A stretch of 56,664 bases of DNA from contig JAATFX010000080.1 of assembly GCA_015654925.1 (NCBI GenBank), forward strand, positions 1 to 56,664, in the 5' to 3' direction. Shown piece after piece: positions 9,878 through 19,760 of this stretch. This stretch comes from Enterobacterales bacterium. GTDB taxonomy: Bacteria; Pseudomonadota; Gammaproteobacteria; Enterobacterales; Enterobacteriaceae. A program made the translations under genes and the position numbers. Each line of letters opens with the position of its first letter. Within the stretch, counting starts at the first letter, position 1. Under the pieces are notes generated by a model, which worked only from the letters and a program-made list of their open reading frames with translations, was not told where the DNA came from and ran no database searches.

Positions 9878-10216
9878 ATGAAGCTGGTAACCGTGGTGAT
9901 TAAACCATTTAAATTGGAAGACGTGCGAGAAGCACTTTCTGCTGTGGGAATTCAAGGGCTGACGGTCACCGAGGTGAAAGGGTTTGGACGGCAAAAAGGC
10001 CATGCCGAGCTTTATCGCGGTGCTGAATATAGCGTGAATTTTTTGCCAAAAGTAAAAATTGATATTGCCATTGCCGACGACCAACTCGATGAAGTTATCG
10101 ACGTGATTAGTAAAGCGGCTTACACCGGTAAAATCGGGGACGGCAAGATTTTTGTTGCAGAGTTACAACGGGTCATTCGTATTCGTACCGGTGAAACCGA
10201 CGAAGCAGCACTTTAA
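9878..10216 (+). CDS. glnK: PII nitrogen signalling protein GlnK
   Basis: The 112-residue PII protein begins MKLVTVVIKPFKLEDVREAL. The T-loop contains YRGAEYSVNFLPK, whose Tyr51 is the uridylylation site. The C-terminal segment TGKIGDGKIFV binds ATP and 2-oxoglutarate. GlnK senses nitrogen and energy status; when de-uridylylated it plugs the AmtB channel from the cytoplasm. The ribosome site is GAGGGGG. It is the first gene of an operon with amtB, driven by the sigma-54 promoter above. Linkage to amtB and the promoter type identify it as GlnK rather than GlnB. Confidence 0.97.
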   Translation: MKLVTVVIKPFKLEDVREALSAVGIQGLTVTEVKGFGRQKGHAELYRGAEYSVNFLPKVKIDIAIADDQLDEVIDVISKAAYTGKIGDGKIFVAELQRVIRIRTGETDEAAL

Positions 10217-10249
10217 CGACACATGCGCGAATTTTGTGGATAGGGATGA

Positions 10250-11545
10250 ATGAAAATGAAGAAACTTGTCTCATTAACCGGCGTCGGCGCAGTAGCAGCA
10301 TTGTTGCCGACATGGGCCATGGCCGCAGCGCCCGTTGCTGATAAGGCCGACAATGCATTTATGATGATTAGCACCGCCCTGGTGTTGTTCATGACCTTGC
10401 CGGGCATTGCTTTATTTTACGGCGGCCTGCTGCGCGCTAAAAACGTGTTGTCGATGCTGACGCAGGTTGCGGTAACTTTCGCCATGGTCTGCGTGTTGTG
10501 GCTGATTTACGGGTATTCCCTGGCCTTCAGCGAAGGTAATCCCTTTTTTGGCGGTTTCGGCTGGACGATGCTTAAAAATATCGAACTCACCGCGCTGACC
10601 GGTACGTTCTATCAATTGATCCACGTGGCGTTCCAGTGCTCGTTCGCCTGTATCACCGTCGGACTTATCGTCGGCGCTCTGGCTGAACGTATCCGCTTCT
10701 CGGCGGTGCTGATTTTTGTTCTGGTTTGGCTGACCTTTTCCTACCTGCCCATGGCGCATATGGTGTGGGCGGGCGGTTACCTGGCCGCTCAGGGCGCGTT
10801 GGACTTCGCCGGCGGTACCGTGGTGCATATCAATGCCGCAAGCGCGGGCCTGGTCGGGGCATATATGCTGGGTAAACGCTCCGGCTTCGGCAAAGAAGCG
10901 TTCAAACCGCACAATCTGCCGATGGTCTTCACCGGTACCGCGATTCTGTATGTGGGCTGGTTCGGCTTTAACGCCGGTTCCGCCAGCGCCGCCAACGAAA
11001 TCGCCGCCCTGGCGTTCCTCAATACCGTGATGGCTACCGCCGGCGCGATCCTGTCATGGGTCTTCGTTGAATGGATGTTGCGCGGCAAACCTTCCTTGCT
11101 GGGCGCCTGTTCCGGCTGTATCGCCGGTCTGGTTGCCATTACCCCTGCCGCGGGTACCGTAGGTGTCGGCGGTGCGCTGGTGATTGGCCTGGTAGGCGGC
11201 GTAGCCGGTCTGTGGGGAGTGGTGGCCCTGAAGAAATGGCTGCGGGTGGATGACGTCTGCGACGTGTTCGGTGTGCACGGCGTGTGCGGTATCGTAGGCT
11301 GCCTGCTGACCGGGGTCTTCACTTCCGCTTCCCTTGGCGGCGTGGGCTACGCGCAGGGTGTTACCATGGGCCATCAGCTCTGGGTTCAGCTCTACAGCGT
11401 GATCGTCTGTCTGATATGGTCCGGCGTAGTGGCCTTTATCGGCTTCAAGATTGCCGATATGGTGGTGGGTCTGCGGGTTTCGGAAGAACAGGAACGCGAA
11501 GGTCTGGACGTCAACAGCCATGGCGAAAATGCCTATAACGAATAA
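10250..11545 (+). CDS. amtB: Ammonium transporter AmtB
   Basis: The 431-residue protein has a signal peptide (about residues 1-22, cleaved near AMA) and eleven membrane helices. The two pore histidines are seen in GGTVVHINA and VFGVHGVCG. Aromatic gate residues lie in HVAFQCSFA and GWFGFNAGS, and the ammonium-recruiting Trp in MVWAGGY. It conducts ammonium/ammonia across the inner membrane as a trimer and is blocked by GlnK when nitrogen is ample. The gene follows glnK after 33 bp and is followed by a strong terminator. Confidence 0.97.
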   Translation: MKMKKLVSLTGVGAVAALLPTWAMAAAPVADKADNAFMMISTALVLFMTLPGIALFYGGLLRAKNVLSMLTQVAVTFAMVCVLWLIYGYSLAFSEGNPFFGGFGWTMLKNIELTALTGTFYQLIHVAFQCSFACITVGLIVGALAERIRFSAVLIFVLVWLTFSYLPMAHMVWAGGYLAAQGALDFAGGTVVHINAASAGLVGAYMLGKRSGFGKEAFKPHNLPMVFTGTAILYVGWFGFNAGSASAANEIAALAFLNTVMATAGAILSWVFVEWMLRGKPSLLGACSGCIAGLVAITPAAGTVGVGGALVIGLVGGVAGLWGVVALKKWLRVDDVCDVFGVHGVCGIVGCLLTGVFTSASLGGVGYAQGVTMGHQLWVQLYSVIVCLIWSGVVAFIGFKIADMVVGLRVSEEQEREGLDVNSHGENAYNE

Positions 11546-11600
11546 TCATCCGGTTGCCGCCGGGCAGTGATGGCGGCGGCGACGAATGATCGCGACAGTC

Positions 11601-11634
11601 AAAAAACGGGGGCGAGCCATCGCCCCCGTTTTTT
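11601..11634. terminator. Bidirectional terminator between amtB and tesB
   Basis: A perfect stem of about 14 bp (AAAAAACGGGGGCG / CGCCCCCGTTTTTT) with a short loop and A/T runs on both flanks sits between two convergent genes, ending both. Confidence 0.93.
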
Positions 11635-11640
11635 GTCGGT

Positions 11641-12504
11641 TTATCCCGCCATATGGCGGATCACCCCTTCCTGCGCCGTCGACGCGATCAACACGCCGTC
11701 GCGGCGATAAATTTGTCCGCGGACAAAACCCCGCGCGCCGGAAGCGGAGGGGCTTTCAATGGCGTATAACAGCCAATCATCGAAGCGGAACGGCCGGTGG
11801 AACCACATGGAGTGATCGATGGTGGCTATCTGTATGTCCGGCTCCAGGAACCCCTTGCCATGGGGCTGTAGCGCGGTCGGCAGGAAATTGAAATCCGACG
11901 CATAGCCCAGCAAATATTGATGGGTCTCGGCATCGTCGGGAAGGTCGCCCGCCGCCCGCAGCCAGACATGGCGCTGCGGTTTTTCAACGCCGCCCTGGAA
12001 CGGGTTGTGAAAAATCACCGGCCGCATCTCGATGGGGCGTTCCCTGGTCAATTTTTCCCGCAGCGCCGGCGGCAAACCGGCAGCCAGCCGACGGGCAAAA
12101 TCCTGCTCCGCGGGAAGTCCCTCAGGGAGCGGCACCTGGGGCATGGCGTTTTGATGCTCAAACCCTTGTTCGGGGGCTTGGAACGAGGCGGTAAGATAAA
12201 ATATCGGCTGTCCGTGCTGCACGGCGCTAACGTGGCGCGCGCTGAAGCTTTTGCCGTCGCGCAGCGTGGCTACCTGATAAACAATCGGCCGGCTGACCTC
12301 GCCGGGCCGCAGGAAATAACTATGGAAAGAGTGGACATGCCGCTCCGCCGGTACGGTCTGCCTGGCGGCAAATAACGCCTGGGCCACCACCTGGCCGCCG
12401 AACACCCGCGGTAATCCCAAGTCTTCGCTTTGGCCACGAAACAGGCCATCTTCGATTTTTTCCAATTGCAGGAGTTTTAACAGCAGATCGAGTTGCTGGC
12501 TCAT
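11641..12504 (-). CDS. tesB: Acyl-CoA thioesterase II TesB
   Basis: The 287-residue protein has two hotdog domains and hydrolyses medium- and long-chain acyl-CoA in the cytoplasm. The three catalytic residues known from E. coli are present: Asp in GYASDFNFL, Thr in ATIDHSMWF and Gln in [10 protein letters not shown]. Length and both ends match the family. It is transcribed on its own toward the terminator it shares with amtB. Confidence 0.96.
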   Translation of the reverse strand: MSQQLDLLLKLLQLEKIEDGLFRGQSEDLGLPRVFGGQVVAQALFAARQTVPAERHVHSFHSYFLRPGEVSRPIVYQVATLRDGKSFSARHVSAVQHGQPIFYLTASFQAPEQGFEHQNAMPQVPLPEGLPAEQDFARRLAAGLPPALREKLTRERPIEMRPVIFHNPFQGGVEKPQRHVWLRAAGDLPDDAETHQYLLGYASDFNFLPTALQPHGKGFLEPDIQIATIDHSMWFHRPFRFDDWLLYAIESPSASGARGFVRGQIYRRDGVLIASTAQEGVIRHMAG

Positions 12505-12675
12505 GAAACGGCTCCATTAAGCACATCGCCCCGGCGGGGGAGTATAGGACGGCAATCGGTCCGCCGATAATATAACCCAGTATATTCCCCTTTGGCCGCG
12601 GCCAGGCAAAAACCTGTGCGGCGCGTATAACCGACAGGAAAATATCACAATACTGTGCCATGCTTAAAATATTAG

Positions 12676-12688
12676 GTGGTTTAACCAC
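12676..12688. promoter_or_regulatory. Short dyad upstream of ybaY
   Basis: GTGGTT-T-AACCAC is a 6-bp dyad in the 249-bp tesB-ybaY gap, about 65 bp before ybaY. It could be an operator or chance. The rest of the gap shows a ribosome site (AGGAGAG) but nothing else recognisable. Confidence 0.3.
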
Positions 12689-12753
12689 TACGAATTCACC
12701 GCCGCTGATGAGTGGTGAAATGATGAGCTGATAATAAGAAGGAGAGGTTAATC

Positions 12754-13314
12754 ATGAAACTCTGGCAAGTAATAGGTGGCGTCGCGATATCGGTTACGCT
12801 GGCCGGCTGTGCGGATAAGAGCCAACCAGTGGCTACCCCGGCGTTTAAAACACCGGGCACCGCGGAGCAATCGGCCAGCATCAGACAACCGGCGGTAACC
12901 GGTACGGTGTGGATCAGACAGCGTGTCGCTCTGCCTCCCGATGCGGTGCTGACCGTAACCCTGTCGGATGCCTCTATCAGCGATACGCCGTCCACCGTGA
13001 TTGCGCAGCGGGTGGTGCGCACCGAGGGCAAACAGGCGCCGTTTAGCTTCGTATTGCCATTTAACCCGGCGCAGATCCAGCCAAATGCGCGGATTCTGCT
13101 GAGTGCGGCCATTACCGTTGACGGACGCTTAATGTTTATCACCGAACAGGTAAAGATGGTGGTTACCAACGGCGGCACTAAACAAGACCTGACGCTGGTG
13201 CCGGTGGAAGCGGTGGCTATGCCCACCAGTCCCGCGGCCACGTCGACCGTACCGCTGAGCTCGCCTACCCAGGTGACGCCGTCAAGCAGCGTTCCGGCGC
13301 CTAACCAGCTGTAA
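12754..13314 (+). CDS. ybaY: YbaY-family outer-membrane lipoprotein (META/glycan-linked type)
   Basis: The 186-residue precursor has a lipoprotein signal ending in a lipobox (VTLAGCADK), so the mature protein should start at Cys20. A conserved beta-rich domain follows (GTVWIRQRVALPPDAVLTVT to LTLVPVEAV), then a Ser/Thr/Pro-rich tail. It closely matches E. coli YbaY, a lipoprotein of uncertain function. The ribosome site AGGAGAGG is strong, and a terminator follows the stop. Confidence 0.93.
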   Translation: MKLWQVIGGVAISVTLAGCADKSQPVATPAFKTPGTAEQSASIRQPAVTGTVWIRQRVALPPDAVLTVTLSDASISDTPSTVIAQRVVRTEGKQAPFSFVLPFNPAQIQPNARILLSAAITVDGRLMFITEQVKMVVTNGGTKQDLTLVPVEAVAMPTSPAATSTVPLSSPTQVTPSSSVPAPNQL

Positions 13315-13342
13315 TGTAATTAGCCATGGCATACTTACGTTT

Positions 13343-13366
13343 ACGCTCCCCCCGGGAGCGTTTTTC
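13343..13366 (+). terminator. Rho-independent terminator of ybaY
   Basis: A perfect 8-bp stem (ACGCTCCC / GGGAGCGT) with a 3-nt loop runs into a TTTTT tract, 29 bp after ybaY. Confidence 0.88.
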
Positions 13367-13377
13367 GTTGCCGCGCG

Positions 13378-13692
13378 CTATAGCCGCCAGCGGTAGCGGG
13401 CGAGTTCGGTTTGACCCTGATTATCCACCTCGATCCCCTCGGCCTCCAGCGCCGTTTTTTGCCGCACGAATCCGTCGCCGGGTAACGAAATCCTGCCTTG
13501 GCGGTTAACCACCCGGTGCCAAGGCAATCGGCTGCCTTGCGGCAACCGGCTCAGGATGCCGCCCACCTGTCGGGCGGCCCGGGGCGAACCGGCCAGACGC
13601 GCGACTTCGCCATAGGTGGTGACGTGACCATAAGGAATGGCGTCAATAATTTGAAATACCCGCTGACGGAAGGTATCGATGGGTTCATTCAT
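13378..13692 (-). CDS. ybaZ: Alkyltransferase-like DNA damage protein YbaZ (Atl)
   Basis: The 104-residue protein has the O6-alkylguanine transferase C-terminal fold, but PWHRV replaces the catalytic PCHRV. It therefore cannot accept alkyl groups. In E. coli and yeast such proteins bind O6-alkylguanine, flip the base and hand the lesion to nucleotide excision repair. The helix-turn-helix segment (GHVTTYGEVARLAGSPRAAR) contains the expected DNA-binding residues. It stands alone, divergent from ffs. Confidence 0.95.
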   Translation of the reverse strand: MNEPIDTFRQRVFQIIDAIPYGHVTTYGEVARLAGSPRAARQVGGILSRLPQGSRLPWHRVVNRQGRISLPGDGFVRQKTALEAEGIEVDNQGQTELARYRWRL

Positions 13693-13878
13693 AAAGTCAC
13701 AAGCCGGGCGAAATAAAGGATCGGACCCATATTGGCATAGGTTTTTACCTCACGAAAGCGATAAGGCAGCGGCCACGGCGCTGATTGCCCAAGAAACCAG
13801 CGCTTGATTCGTATCGGCTTGCAATTGGCGGGTCCATCATTGATAATGCCCCGCGCTCGGTAAAAACGGGCCGTCAAT

Positions 13879-13992
13879 GGAGGCCCCGTCGGTGCTCCCG
13901 CAACACTAACTTGTGAACTCGGTCAGGTCCGGAAGGAAGCAGCCGTAGCAGGCGACGTGTGTGCCGGGATGTTGCTGGCGGGGCCTCCACCC
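13879..13992 (+). ncRNA. ffs: 4.5S RNA of the signal recognition particle
   Basis: The 114-nt gene aligns end to end with E. coli ffs. The conserved Ffh-binding core GGTCAGGTCCGGAAGGAAGC is present, as are the GTGTGCCGGGATG partner strand and complementary ends (GGAGGCCCC / GGGGCCTCC). With Ffh it targets inner-membrane proteins co-translationally to FtsY and SecYEG. Its position after ybaZ matches E. coli. Confidence 0.97.
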
Positions 13993-14581
13993 ATTTATGC
14001 TTCCATTTTGTGCTGCCATCGTTCCTTGCTATTCCCCCAGCATCAACATCCCGGCATTATTCTCCAAGCCCAACGCCGCCGGGGTAATTGCCGCTGGCCG
14101 CCAGGGCGAAATAACGCCTTCCGACGGTTGCTTCATTAGAATTTTTCATGCTTCGGGGCTGGGTAATAACAGCCCTACTTATTGCCAAGGAATGCAGAAC
14201 GGGATAACGCCGGGCCGCGGGACACAACCCGCGTAGGATACCTGGCATCTTAGTGATTATTACCCGCCAGGCGGTAAGCTTAAAAATAAATCCCCGCTAA
14301 AAATTAACCGTGGGATACTCTTTATGGGAAGGCTCCCAATAAAATAAAGCACTGGCTTATCGGCAATAATCCGTGATTGATGCTAAGGCATATTTATTCG
14401 TGTCTCATTTCAAACGTTTGCCAATCGGAAACTGCCCGTAAGCAGAAAGTACGGATTGACATCAGATAAGCAAAAATATTTGCGACGAAACACGGATATA
14501 CGAGTAGATAAGAAGTGTTTAAGATGCTTGCATGAACATATATATTTATTAATGTTAATATTAAGTATCACATAATGGCTG
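13993..14581. other. Non-coding stretch between ffs and hha
   Basis: About 590 bp without a convincing gene. The first 250 bp are GC-rich and the last 300 bp AT-rich. E. coli carries ybaA, ylaB, ylaC and maa here, and I see no recognisable remnant of any of them. The AT-rich part resembles DNA preferred by H-NS/Hha, but I identified no specific site. Confidence 0.6.
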
Positions 14582-14785
14582 TTAACGAACATACTTCCAG
14601 ACCGAAACCGGGACTTTATCGTAGAGTTTATCCATGGTCAGTTCCGCCAGCCGATGATCGGCAGCAGAATTGAATATCTCCAGCTCATCGTCCGAGAGTT
14701 CATATTTGTTTTTTTCTATCACGCGCTCAAGCGTCTCTAGGGTCCTGCATTTACGTAACCGCATTAAATAATCAATTTTGTTCAT
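14582..14785 (-). CDS. hha: Haemolysin-expression modulator Hha (YmoA-type)
   Basis: The 67-residue protein ([20 protein letters not shown] through [19 protein letters not shown]) is a clear Hha/YmoA family member, and its length equals Yersinia YmoA. Hha binds H-NS and strengthens silencing of AT-rich, often horizontally acquired genes. It lies 46 bp downstream of tomB on the same strand, forming the usual tomB-hha antitoxin-toxin-like pair. The ribosome site is AAAGG. Confidence 0.96.
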   Translation of the reverse strand: MNKIDYLMRLRKCRTLETLERVIEKNKYELSDDELEIFNSAADHRLAELTMDKLYDKVPVSVWKYVR

Positions 14786-14831
14786 AATGGCCTTTGATGT
14801 TTAGTCGTATGTTAAAATATCATTTACTATT

Positions 14832-15191
14832 TCAGGATATACAGACCTCAGTCTCTGAGAATGTTCCGAATAAACGGGATCGGCTTTTACGCCACCGTTG
14901 TACATCCTGATTATTGATGCCGTAGCTGCTAAATAGGGTAAAAGTATCATCTAAGAAGGTTTCGACATGGTCGGTCAGATCGCTTTCATTATGATGTTTA
15001 AGCTTAAAAATGACCACATAAGATGCAATATGGTCGATTAATTCGTTCATCTGTAGATTTATCGCGGAAGCCGGATCATTAACCCATCCATGGTAACTAT
15101 CACCTAGACTGACGATACCTTCATCGTAGAGGTTGCCACAAAGGTATTTGAGCTGAGCAATATCATGTCGTTTGGGTGAATACTCGTCCAT
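14832..15191 (-). CDS. tomB: Hha antagonist TomB (YbaJ)
   Basis: The 119-residue reading starts at MDEYSPKRHDIAQL, exactly as in E. coli, behind an excellent AGGAGG site. A 41-residue upstream extension of the frame is rejected. Conserved blocks include HGWVNDPASAINLQMNELI and LDDTFTLFSSYGIN. TomB counters Hha toxicity and affects biofilm formation in E. coli, where oxidation of an Hha cysteine by TomB has been reported. Gene order tomB then hha is conserved. Confidence 0.96.
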   Translation of the reverse strand: MDEYSPKRHDIAQLKYLCGNLYDEGIVSLGDSYHGWVNDPASAINLQMNELIDHIASYVVIFKLKHHNESDLTDHVETFLDDTFTLFSSYGINNQDVQRWRKSRSRLFGTFSETEVCIS

Positions 15192-15817
15192 ATCAGCCCT
15201 CCTAACGCTAAACAAATCGCCATAGTCTATAAATCGGCATTGCAGGAAGAAACACAAAATCCATATCATCCCCAAGCCCAATTTAAAGATAGAATATTTC
15301 AAGCAGTTTGGCACTATCAGCTTACATTATCTTACAGTGATGCCCTATTGCAATTCCACCAACACTAATTGCAAAACTGATGAAGTTGAGTCCGACTCGT
15401 TCTGTACGGTAAGTCAATGCGGGTGTTAGAAAACAGCTATTCTGTCAACAATTTATTATAAATTTGGGTCGCACTGCGCCGTATAGTACCGATAGTTGGG
15501 GGCGAAGAAAAGACTCATTTCAACATCTTTAACCTTTATTATATTTATTTTTACCATTTCCTGCTGCAATACACATCCTTTATTCTCATAAAATTATGAC
15601 AATCCGTTGCTGACATGCTGATAAACAGGCGTTTTCTTAACATATCCTTATCATACCCGCACCGGCCGAATTACGCCACCCGGCAATGGTATCAGATAAC
15701 AAACACGATGGCGGTTAATTTTTACCCCATTATTGCCCAAGCCAAATAGGCTATAGCCCCCGGTAAATTTACCCGTGAACCGCCCCCCCAAAACCCGCCG
15801 GATAAACGGCATCCAGC
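15192..15817. other. AT-rich non-coding region upstream of tomB-hha
   Basis: About 625 bp with no supported gene. It should carry the tomB promoter and is the most AT-rich part of the window between 15310 and 15640. A possible H-NS/Hha nucleation region is an inference from composition only. Confidence 0.5.
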
Positions 15818-15844
15818 AAAAAGGGTCCCCAGTGGAGACCCTTT
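15818..15844 (-). terminator. Terminator of the ykgM-ykgO operon
   Basis: On the minus strand an 8-bp stem (AAAGGGTC / GACCCTTT) is followed by a T-run, 35 bp after the ykgO stop. Confidence 0.85.
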
Positions 15845-15878
15845 GCTTAACACACCTTACATCGACTCAACCAATGGC

Positions 15879-16019
15879 CTATCTTTTCTTCTTTCCGCCC
15901 TGGACCGCCTTAAAGCGCGGATTCGATTTGCAGATAACGTACACGCGACCGCGACGACGCACCACCTTACAATCCGGATGACGTGTCTTGGCGGCACGCA
16001 ATGAGCTTAAAACCTTCAT
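15879..16019 (-). CDS. ykgO: Alternative 50S ribosomal protein L36 (zinc-independent paralogue)
   Basis: This 46-residue gene reads [20 protein letters not shown] and ends [11 protein letters not shown], nearly identical to E. coli YkgO. It lacks the complete Cys3-His zinc set of the primary L36. Such paralogues replace the zinc protein in ribosomes when zinc is scarce, releasing the metal. It follows ykgM after 15 bp, in the same operon and presumably under the same Zur control. Confidence 0.95.
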   Translation of the reverse strand: MKVLSSLRAAKTRHPDCKVVRRRGRVYVICKSNPRFKAVQGGKKKR

Positions 16020-16034
16020 AACGCCGACACCTCT

Positions 16035-16295
16035 TTATGCGGATTCTTTATTGAAAAAACGGCCAAAGCGCTGGTTAAAGCGAGCGGTGCTGCCTTCTTT
16101 ATCCACAATCCTCTGCTTGCCGGTATAATACGGATGGGATGACGAAGAAACTTCCACGGTAATATACGGGAATGTAGCCCCTTCATACTCCACGGTGCGA
16201 TCGGTCTTGATTGTCGACCCTACTTTAAAATACGCATCGGCGCTGGTGTCATGAAACACCACGGTACGATACTCAGGATGAATTCCAGGTTTCAC
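16035..16295 (-). CDS. ykgM: Alternative 50S ribosomal protein L31 type B
   Basis: The 86-residue L31 type B protein ([36 protein letters not shown]) has no cysteine at all, so it lacks the CxxC zinc site of primary L31. It replaces zinc-binding L31 during zinc starvation. A Zur-box-like sequence lies just upstream at 16313-16329. The pair ykgM-ykgO sits between tomB and acrB, whereas in E. coli K-12 it lies elsewhere in the chromosome. Confidence 0.96.
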   Translation of the reverse strand: MKPGIHPEYRTVVFHDTSADAYFKVGSTIKTDRTVEYEGATFPYITVEVSSSSHPYYTGKQRIVDKEGSTARFNQRFGRFFNKESA

Positions 16296-16312
16296 ACATC
16301 ACCTCAATTGTT

Positions 16313-16329
16313 ATGTTATATCATATCTA
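16313..16329. promoter_or_regulatory. Zur box candidate of ykgM-ykgO
   Basis: ATGTTATATCATATCTA matches about 13 of 17 positions of the enterobacterial Zur dyad ATGTTATANTATAACAT. It is 17 bp upstream of the ykgM start, within the likely promoter. Confidence 0.6.
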
Positions 16330-16400
16330 TTATGCGCTATAATCCCTTCCTGTCAACCCTTGGGCGCGCTAGGCCCGCAAGCACCGAATTTGCTGCAAGC

Positions 16401-16486
16401 CGTGTTCAAGGGAGAGCGTGCCGCAGGGTTTGAAGCGGCCATGGTTTTCCTGTCCGCCCGAATACCTCTTGGCACGGTATGCCCGC
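16401..16486. repeat. Dispersed intergenic repeat, copy A
   Basis: An 86-bp segment is about 77% identical, without gaps, to 29857-29942. The best-conserved core is GGCATGGTTTTCCTG-like, at 16437-16452 here. It lies between ykgM and the acrB terminator, outside any gene. I do not recognise it as REP, BIME or ERIC. Confidence 0.6.
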
Positions 16487-16538
16487 AATCACTGAAGCGG
16501 CAGCTATGCCGGTTAAAGGCCACGCCAACACGAGCCCA

Positions 16539-16563
16539 TAAAAAAGGCCGCTTTCGCGGCCTT
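16539..16563 (-). terminator. Terminator of acrAB
   Basis: On the minus strand an 8-bp stem (AAGGCCGC / GCGGCCTT) with a GAAA loop is followed by TTTTTTAT, 21 bp after acrB. Confidence 0.88.
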
Positions 16564-16583
16564 CATTCATCTCACTTCCCGCA

Positions 16584-19500
16584 TCACCGATGCGGAGCCT
16601 CATCCACCGGATGTCCATGCTCCAACTCTTCTTCGCTTCTCCCGCCAAAGCGGCGGCGCACCACCACAAAGAACACCGGAACAAAGAATATGGCCAGCAG
16701 GGTAGCGGTAATCATACCGCCCACCACCCCGGTACCCACGGCGTTCTGCGAACCCGAACCCGCGCCGGTGCTGATCGCCAACGGCAATACGCCCAGGATA
16801 AAGGCCAAAGAGGTCATCAATATCGGCCGCAATCGCATACGCACCGCATCGAGGGTAGCTTCCACCAACCCCTTGCCCTCCTTGTCCATCAGGTCCTTGG
16901 CAAACTCCACGATCAAAATGGCGTTTTTCGCCGACAGCCCGATAGTGGTCAGCAGCCCCACCTGGAAGTAAACGTCGTTATTCATACTGCGCAGCGTAGC
17001 GGCCAGCAGCGCGCCGACCACACCCAGCGGCACGACCAGCATAACCGCGAAGGGAATCGACCAGCTCTCATACAACGCCGCCAGACACAAGAACACCACG
17101 ATCAGCGAAATCGCATAAAGCGCGGGCGCCTGGTTGCCGGACAAGCGTTCCTGATAAGACATCCCGGTCCAGTCGAAACCGATGCCCGCCGGCAGCTTGG
17201 TCACCAGCTCTTCCATCAGCGCCATCGCCTCGCCGGTACTCTTACCCGGCGTGGCTTCACCCTGAATCTCCATCGAAGGAAGACCGTTATAACGTTCCAG
17301 ACGCGGCGAACCATATTGCCAGTGAGCGCTGGACACGGCGGATAACGGCACCATTTGCCCGTTGGTTCCGCGCACATACCAGCCGGAAATATCCTGCGGC
17401 AACATGCGGTACTCGGCGTCACCCTGCACATAAACCTTTTTGGTACGCCCACGGTCGGTGAAGTCATTAACATAACTGCCCCCCAACGCCGCGCTCAGGG
17501 TGGTATTGATATCACTCAGCGAAACGCCCAAGGCTTCGGCTTTTTCGTGGTCCACATCAAGCTTGTACTGCGGCGTATCTTCCAGTCCGTTCGGGCGCAC
17601 CCCGATCAACGTATCGGCATGCTGGGCAACCATACCCAACAGTTGGTTACGCGCCTCGGTGAGCTTTTCATGCCCCAGGTTGTTTTCATCGATTAATTCG
17701 AAGTCAAACCCGGTAGCGGTACCCAGCTCCACGATGGCGGGCAGGTTAAACGCCAGGGCGATACCGTCTTTGATCTGGGACAAGGCCCCATTGGCGCGGG
17801 CGGTAATCGCCGGGACTTTATTTTCTTCCCCTTTACGCTCATCCCAGCTCTTAAGGCTGACAAACGCCAGGCCCGCATTCTGGCCGCGGCCGGAAAAGCC
17901 AAAGCCGTTAACGGTAAACACCGAGACAACATTATCCTTTTCGTTCTTCAGGTAATAATCAGTAACCTGATCAAGGATTTTCTGGGTTCGCTCCTGGGTG
18001 GCGCCGGCCGGCAATTGCACCATGTTCAGGAACACCCCCTGATCTTCCGACGGCAGGAAAGAAGAGGGCAGGCGGATAAACAGCAGCGCCATGCCGACCA
18101 CGATCAGCAGATAGATGATCAGGTAACGGCCGGTACTGTTGAGGATATGGCCGATGCTGTCGGTATAATGATTGGTGCTTTGATCGAACTTTTTATTAAA
18201 CCAGCCAAAAAAGCCCTTGGTGGTGCCGTGCTCGCCTTTCTTGACCGGTTTAAGCATGGTGGCGCACAGCGCCGGCGTCAGGATCATGGCCACCAGCACC
18301 GACAGCACCATGGCGGACACGATGGTTATCGAGAACTGACGGTAGATGGCGCCGGTGGAGCCGCCGAAGAAGGCCATCGGCACGAATACCGCCGACAGCA
18401 CCAGCGCTATCCCCACCAACGCGCCCTGGATCTGCCCCATCGATTTACGCGTGGCTTCCTTGGGGCTGAGCCCCTCTTCCGCCATAACGCGCTCGACGTT
18501 TTCCACCACCACGATGGCGTCATCCACCAACAGCCCGATCGCCAGCACCATCGCGAACATCGTCAGGGTATTAATCGTAAACCCGAAAGTGTTCAAAATG
18601 GCGAAGGTACCCAGCAATACCACGGGCACCGCGATGGTCGGGATCAAGGTGGCGCGGAAGTTCTGCAAGAACAGATACATTACCAGGAACACCAGGATAA
18701 TGGCTTCCACCAGGGTTTTCACCACTTCCTGGATGGAGATTTTCACAAACGGCGTCGTATCGTAGGGATAAACGACTTTTAGCCCGGTCGGGAAATTCTG
18801 CTGCAACTTCGCCAGTTCCGTCTTGACCCCCGCGGCGGTATCAAGGGCATTGGCGCCGGTGGCCAGCTTAATCCCTAAACCTGCCGACGGCTGGCCGTTA
18901 AAGCGGGCGATAATGTCATAGTTTTCGCCGGCCAGTTCCACTTTGGCCACGTCCTTGAGGCGCACCTGCGAACCATCGGTATTGACCTTCAGGAGGATCT
19001 TGGAAAATTCCTCCGCGTTGGTTAAGCGGCTTTGCACAATGATCGAGGCATTCAACTGCTGGCCTTTGATCGAAGGCGCGCCGCCCAATTGACCGGCGGC
19101 AATCTGGTTATTTTGCACCGTCAACGCGCTGACCACATCCACCGGTGTAAGCTGGAAGTTGTTCAGTTTATTGGGGTCCATCCAGACGCGCATGGCATAT
19201 TGGGAACCGAACAGCTGAACCTCGCCCACCCCTTCGATACGGCTTACCGGGTCCTTGATTTTGGACCCGACATAGTCGGCGATATCCTGCTGGGTCATGT
19301 TTTTATCATCGCTGATAAACCCGGCTACCATCAGGAAGCTGGCGCTCGACTTCTGCACCTGCACCCCTTGGTTTTGCACCGCCTGCGGCAGCAGGGGCAT
19401 GGCCAATTGCAATTTGTTCTGTACCTGCACCTGGGCGATATCCGCGTCGGTGCCGGAGTCAAACGTCAGGGTGATGGTGGCGGTACCCGATGAATCACTA

Positions 19501-19742
19501 GCCGATGACATATACAGCAGATGATCGATACCGTTCATATTCTGTTCGACTATCTGGGTTACGCTATCTTGCAGGGTCGTCGCGTCGGCGCCCGGATAAG
19601 TCGCGGTAATCCTGATGGTCGGCGGCGCGATGGCCGGATACTGCTCGATGGGCAGCTTCAGAATCGACAGCAAGCCCCCAAGCATAATAATGATGGCAAT
19701 CACCCATGCGAAAATGGGGCGATCGATAAAAAACTTGGCCAT
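16584..19742 (-). CDS. acrB: RND multidrug efflux pump, inner-membrane transporter AcrB
   Basis: The 1052-residue protein is full length for AcrB (about 1049) and highly similar throughout. The N terminus reads [20 protein letters not shown]. Twelve membrane helices flank two large periplasmic loops. The proton-relay aspartates are in [14 protein letters not shown] on helix 4, and the relay lysine is in [13 protein letters not shown] on helix 10. AcrB exports drugs, bile salts and detergents as a trimer with AcrA and TolC. It follows acrA after 18 bp in one operon controlled by AcrR. Confidence 0.98.
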   Translation of the reverse strand: MAKFFIDRPIFAWVIAIIIMLGGLLSILKLPIEQYPAIAPPTIRITATYPGADATTLQDSVTQIVEQNMNGIDHLLYMSSASDSSGTATITLTFDSGTDADIAQVQVQNKLQLAMPLLPQAVQNQGVQVQKSSASFLMVAGFISDDKNMTQQDIADYVGSKIKDPVSRIEGVGEVQLFGSQYAMRVWMDPNKLNNFQLTPVDVVSALTVQNNQIAAGQLGGAPSIKGQQLNASIIVQSRLTNAEEFSKILLKVNTDGSQVRLKDVAKVELAGENYDIIARFNGQPSAGLGIKLATGANALDTAAGVKTELAKLQQNFPTGLKVVYPYDTTPFVKISIQEVVKTLVEAIILVFLVMYLFLQNFRATLIPTIAVPVVLLGTFAILNTFGFTINTLTMFAMVLAIGLLVDDAIVVVENVERVMAEEGLSPKEATRKSMGQIQGALVGIALVLSAVFVPMAFFGGSTGAIYRQFSITIVSAMVLSVLVAMILTPALCATMLKPVKKGEHGTTKGFFGWFNKKFDQSTNHYTDSIGHILNSTGRYLIIYLLIVVGMALLFIRLPSSFLPSEDQGVFLNMVQLPAGATQERTQKILDQVTDYYLKNEKDNVVSVFTVNGFGFSGRGQNAGLAFVSLKSWDERKGEENKVPAITARANGALSQIKDGIALAFNLPAIVELGTATGFDFELIDENNLGHEKLTEARNQLLGMVAQHADTLIGVRPNGLEDTPQYKLDVDHEKAEALGVSLSDINTTLSAALGGSYVNDFTDRGRTKKVYVQGDAEYRMLPQDISGWYVRGTNGQMVPLSAVSSAHWQYGSPRLERYNGLPSMEIQGEATPGKSTGEAMALMEELVTKLPAGIGFDWTGMSYQERLSGNQAPALYAISLIVVFLCLAALYESWSIPFAVMLVVPLGVVGALLAATLRSMNNDVYFQVGLLTTIGLSAKNAILIVEFAKDLMDKEGKGLVEATLDAVRMRLRPILMTSLAFILGVLPLAISTGAGSGSQNAVGTGVVGGMITATLLAIFFVPVFFVVVRRRFGGRSEEELEHGHPVDEAPHR

Positions 19743-19760
19743 ATCGTTTACCCGTTCCTA

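Noticed and set aside
13378..13692. O6-methylguanine methyltransferase activity for YbaZ
   Set aside because: The catalytic Cys is replaced by Trp (PWHRV); it is an alkyltransferase-like protein instead.
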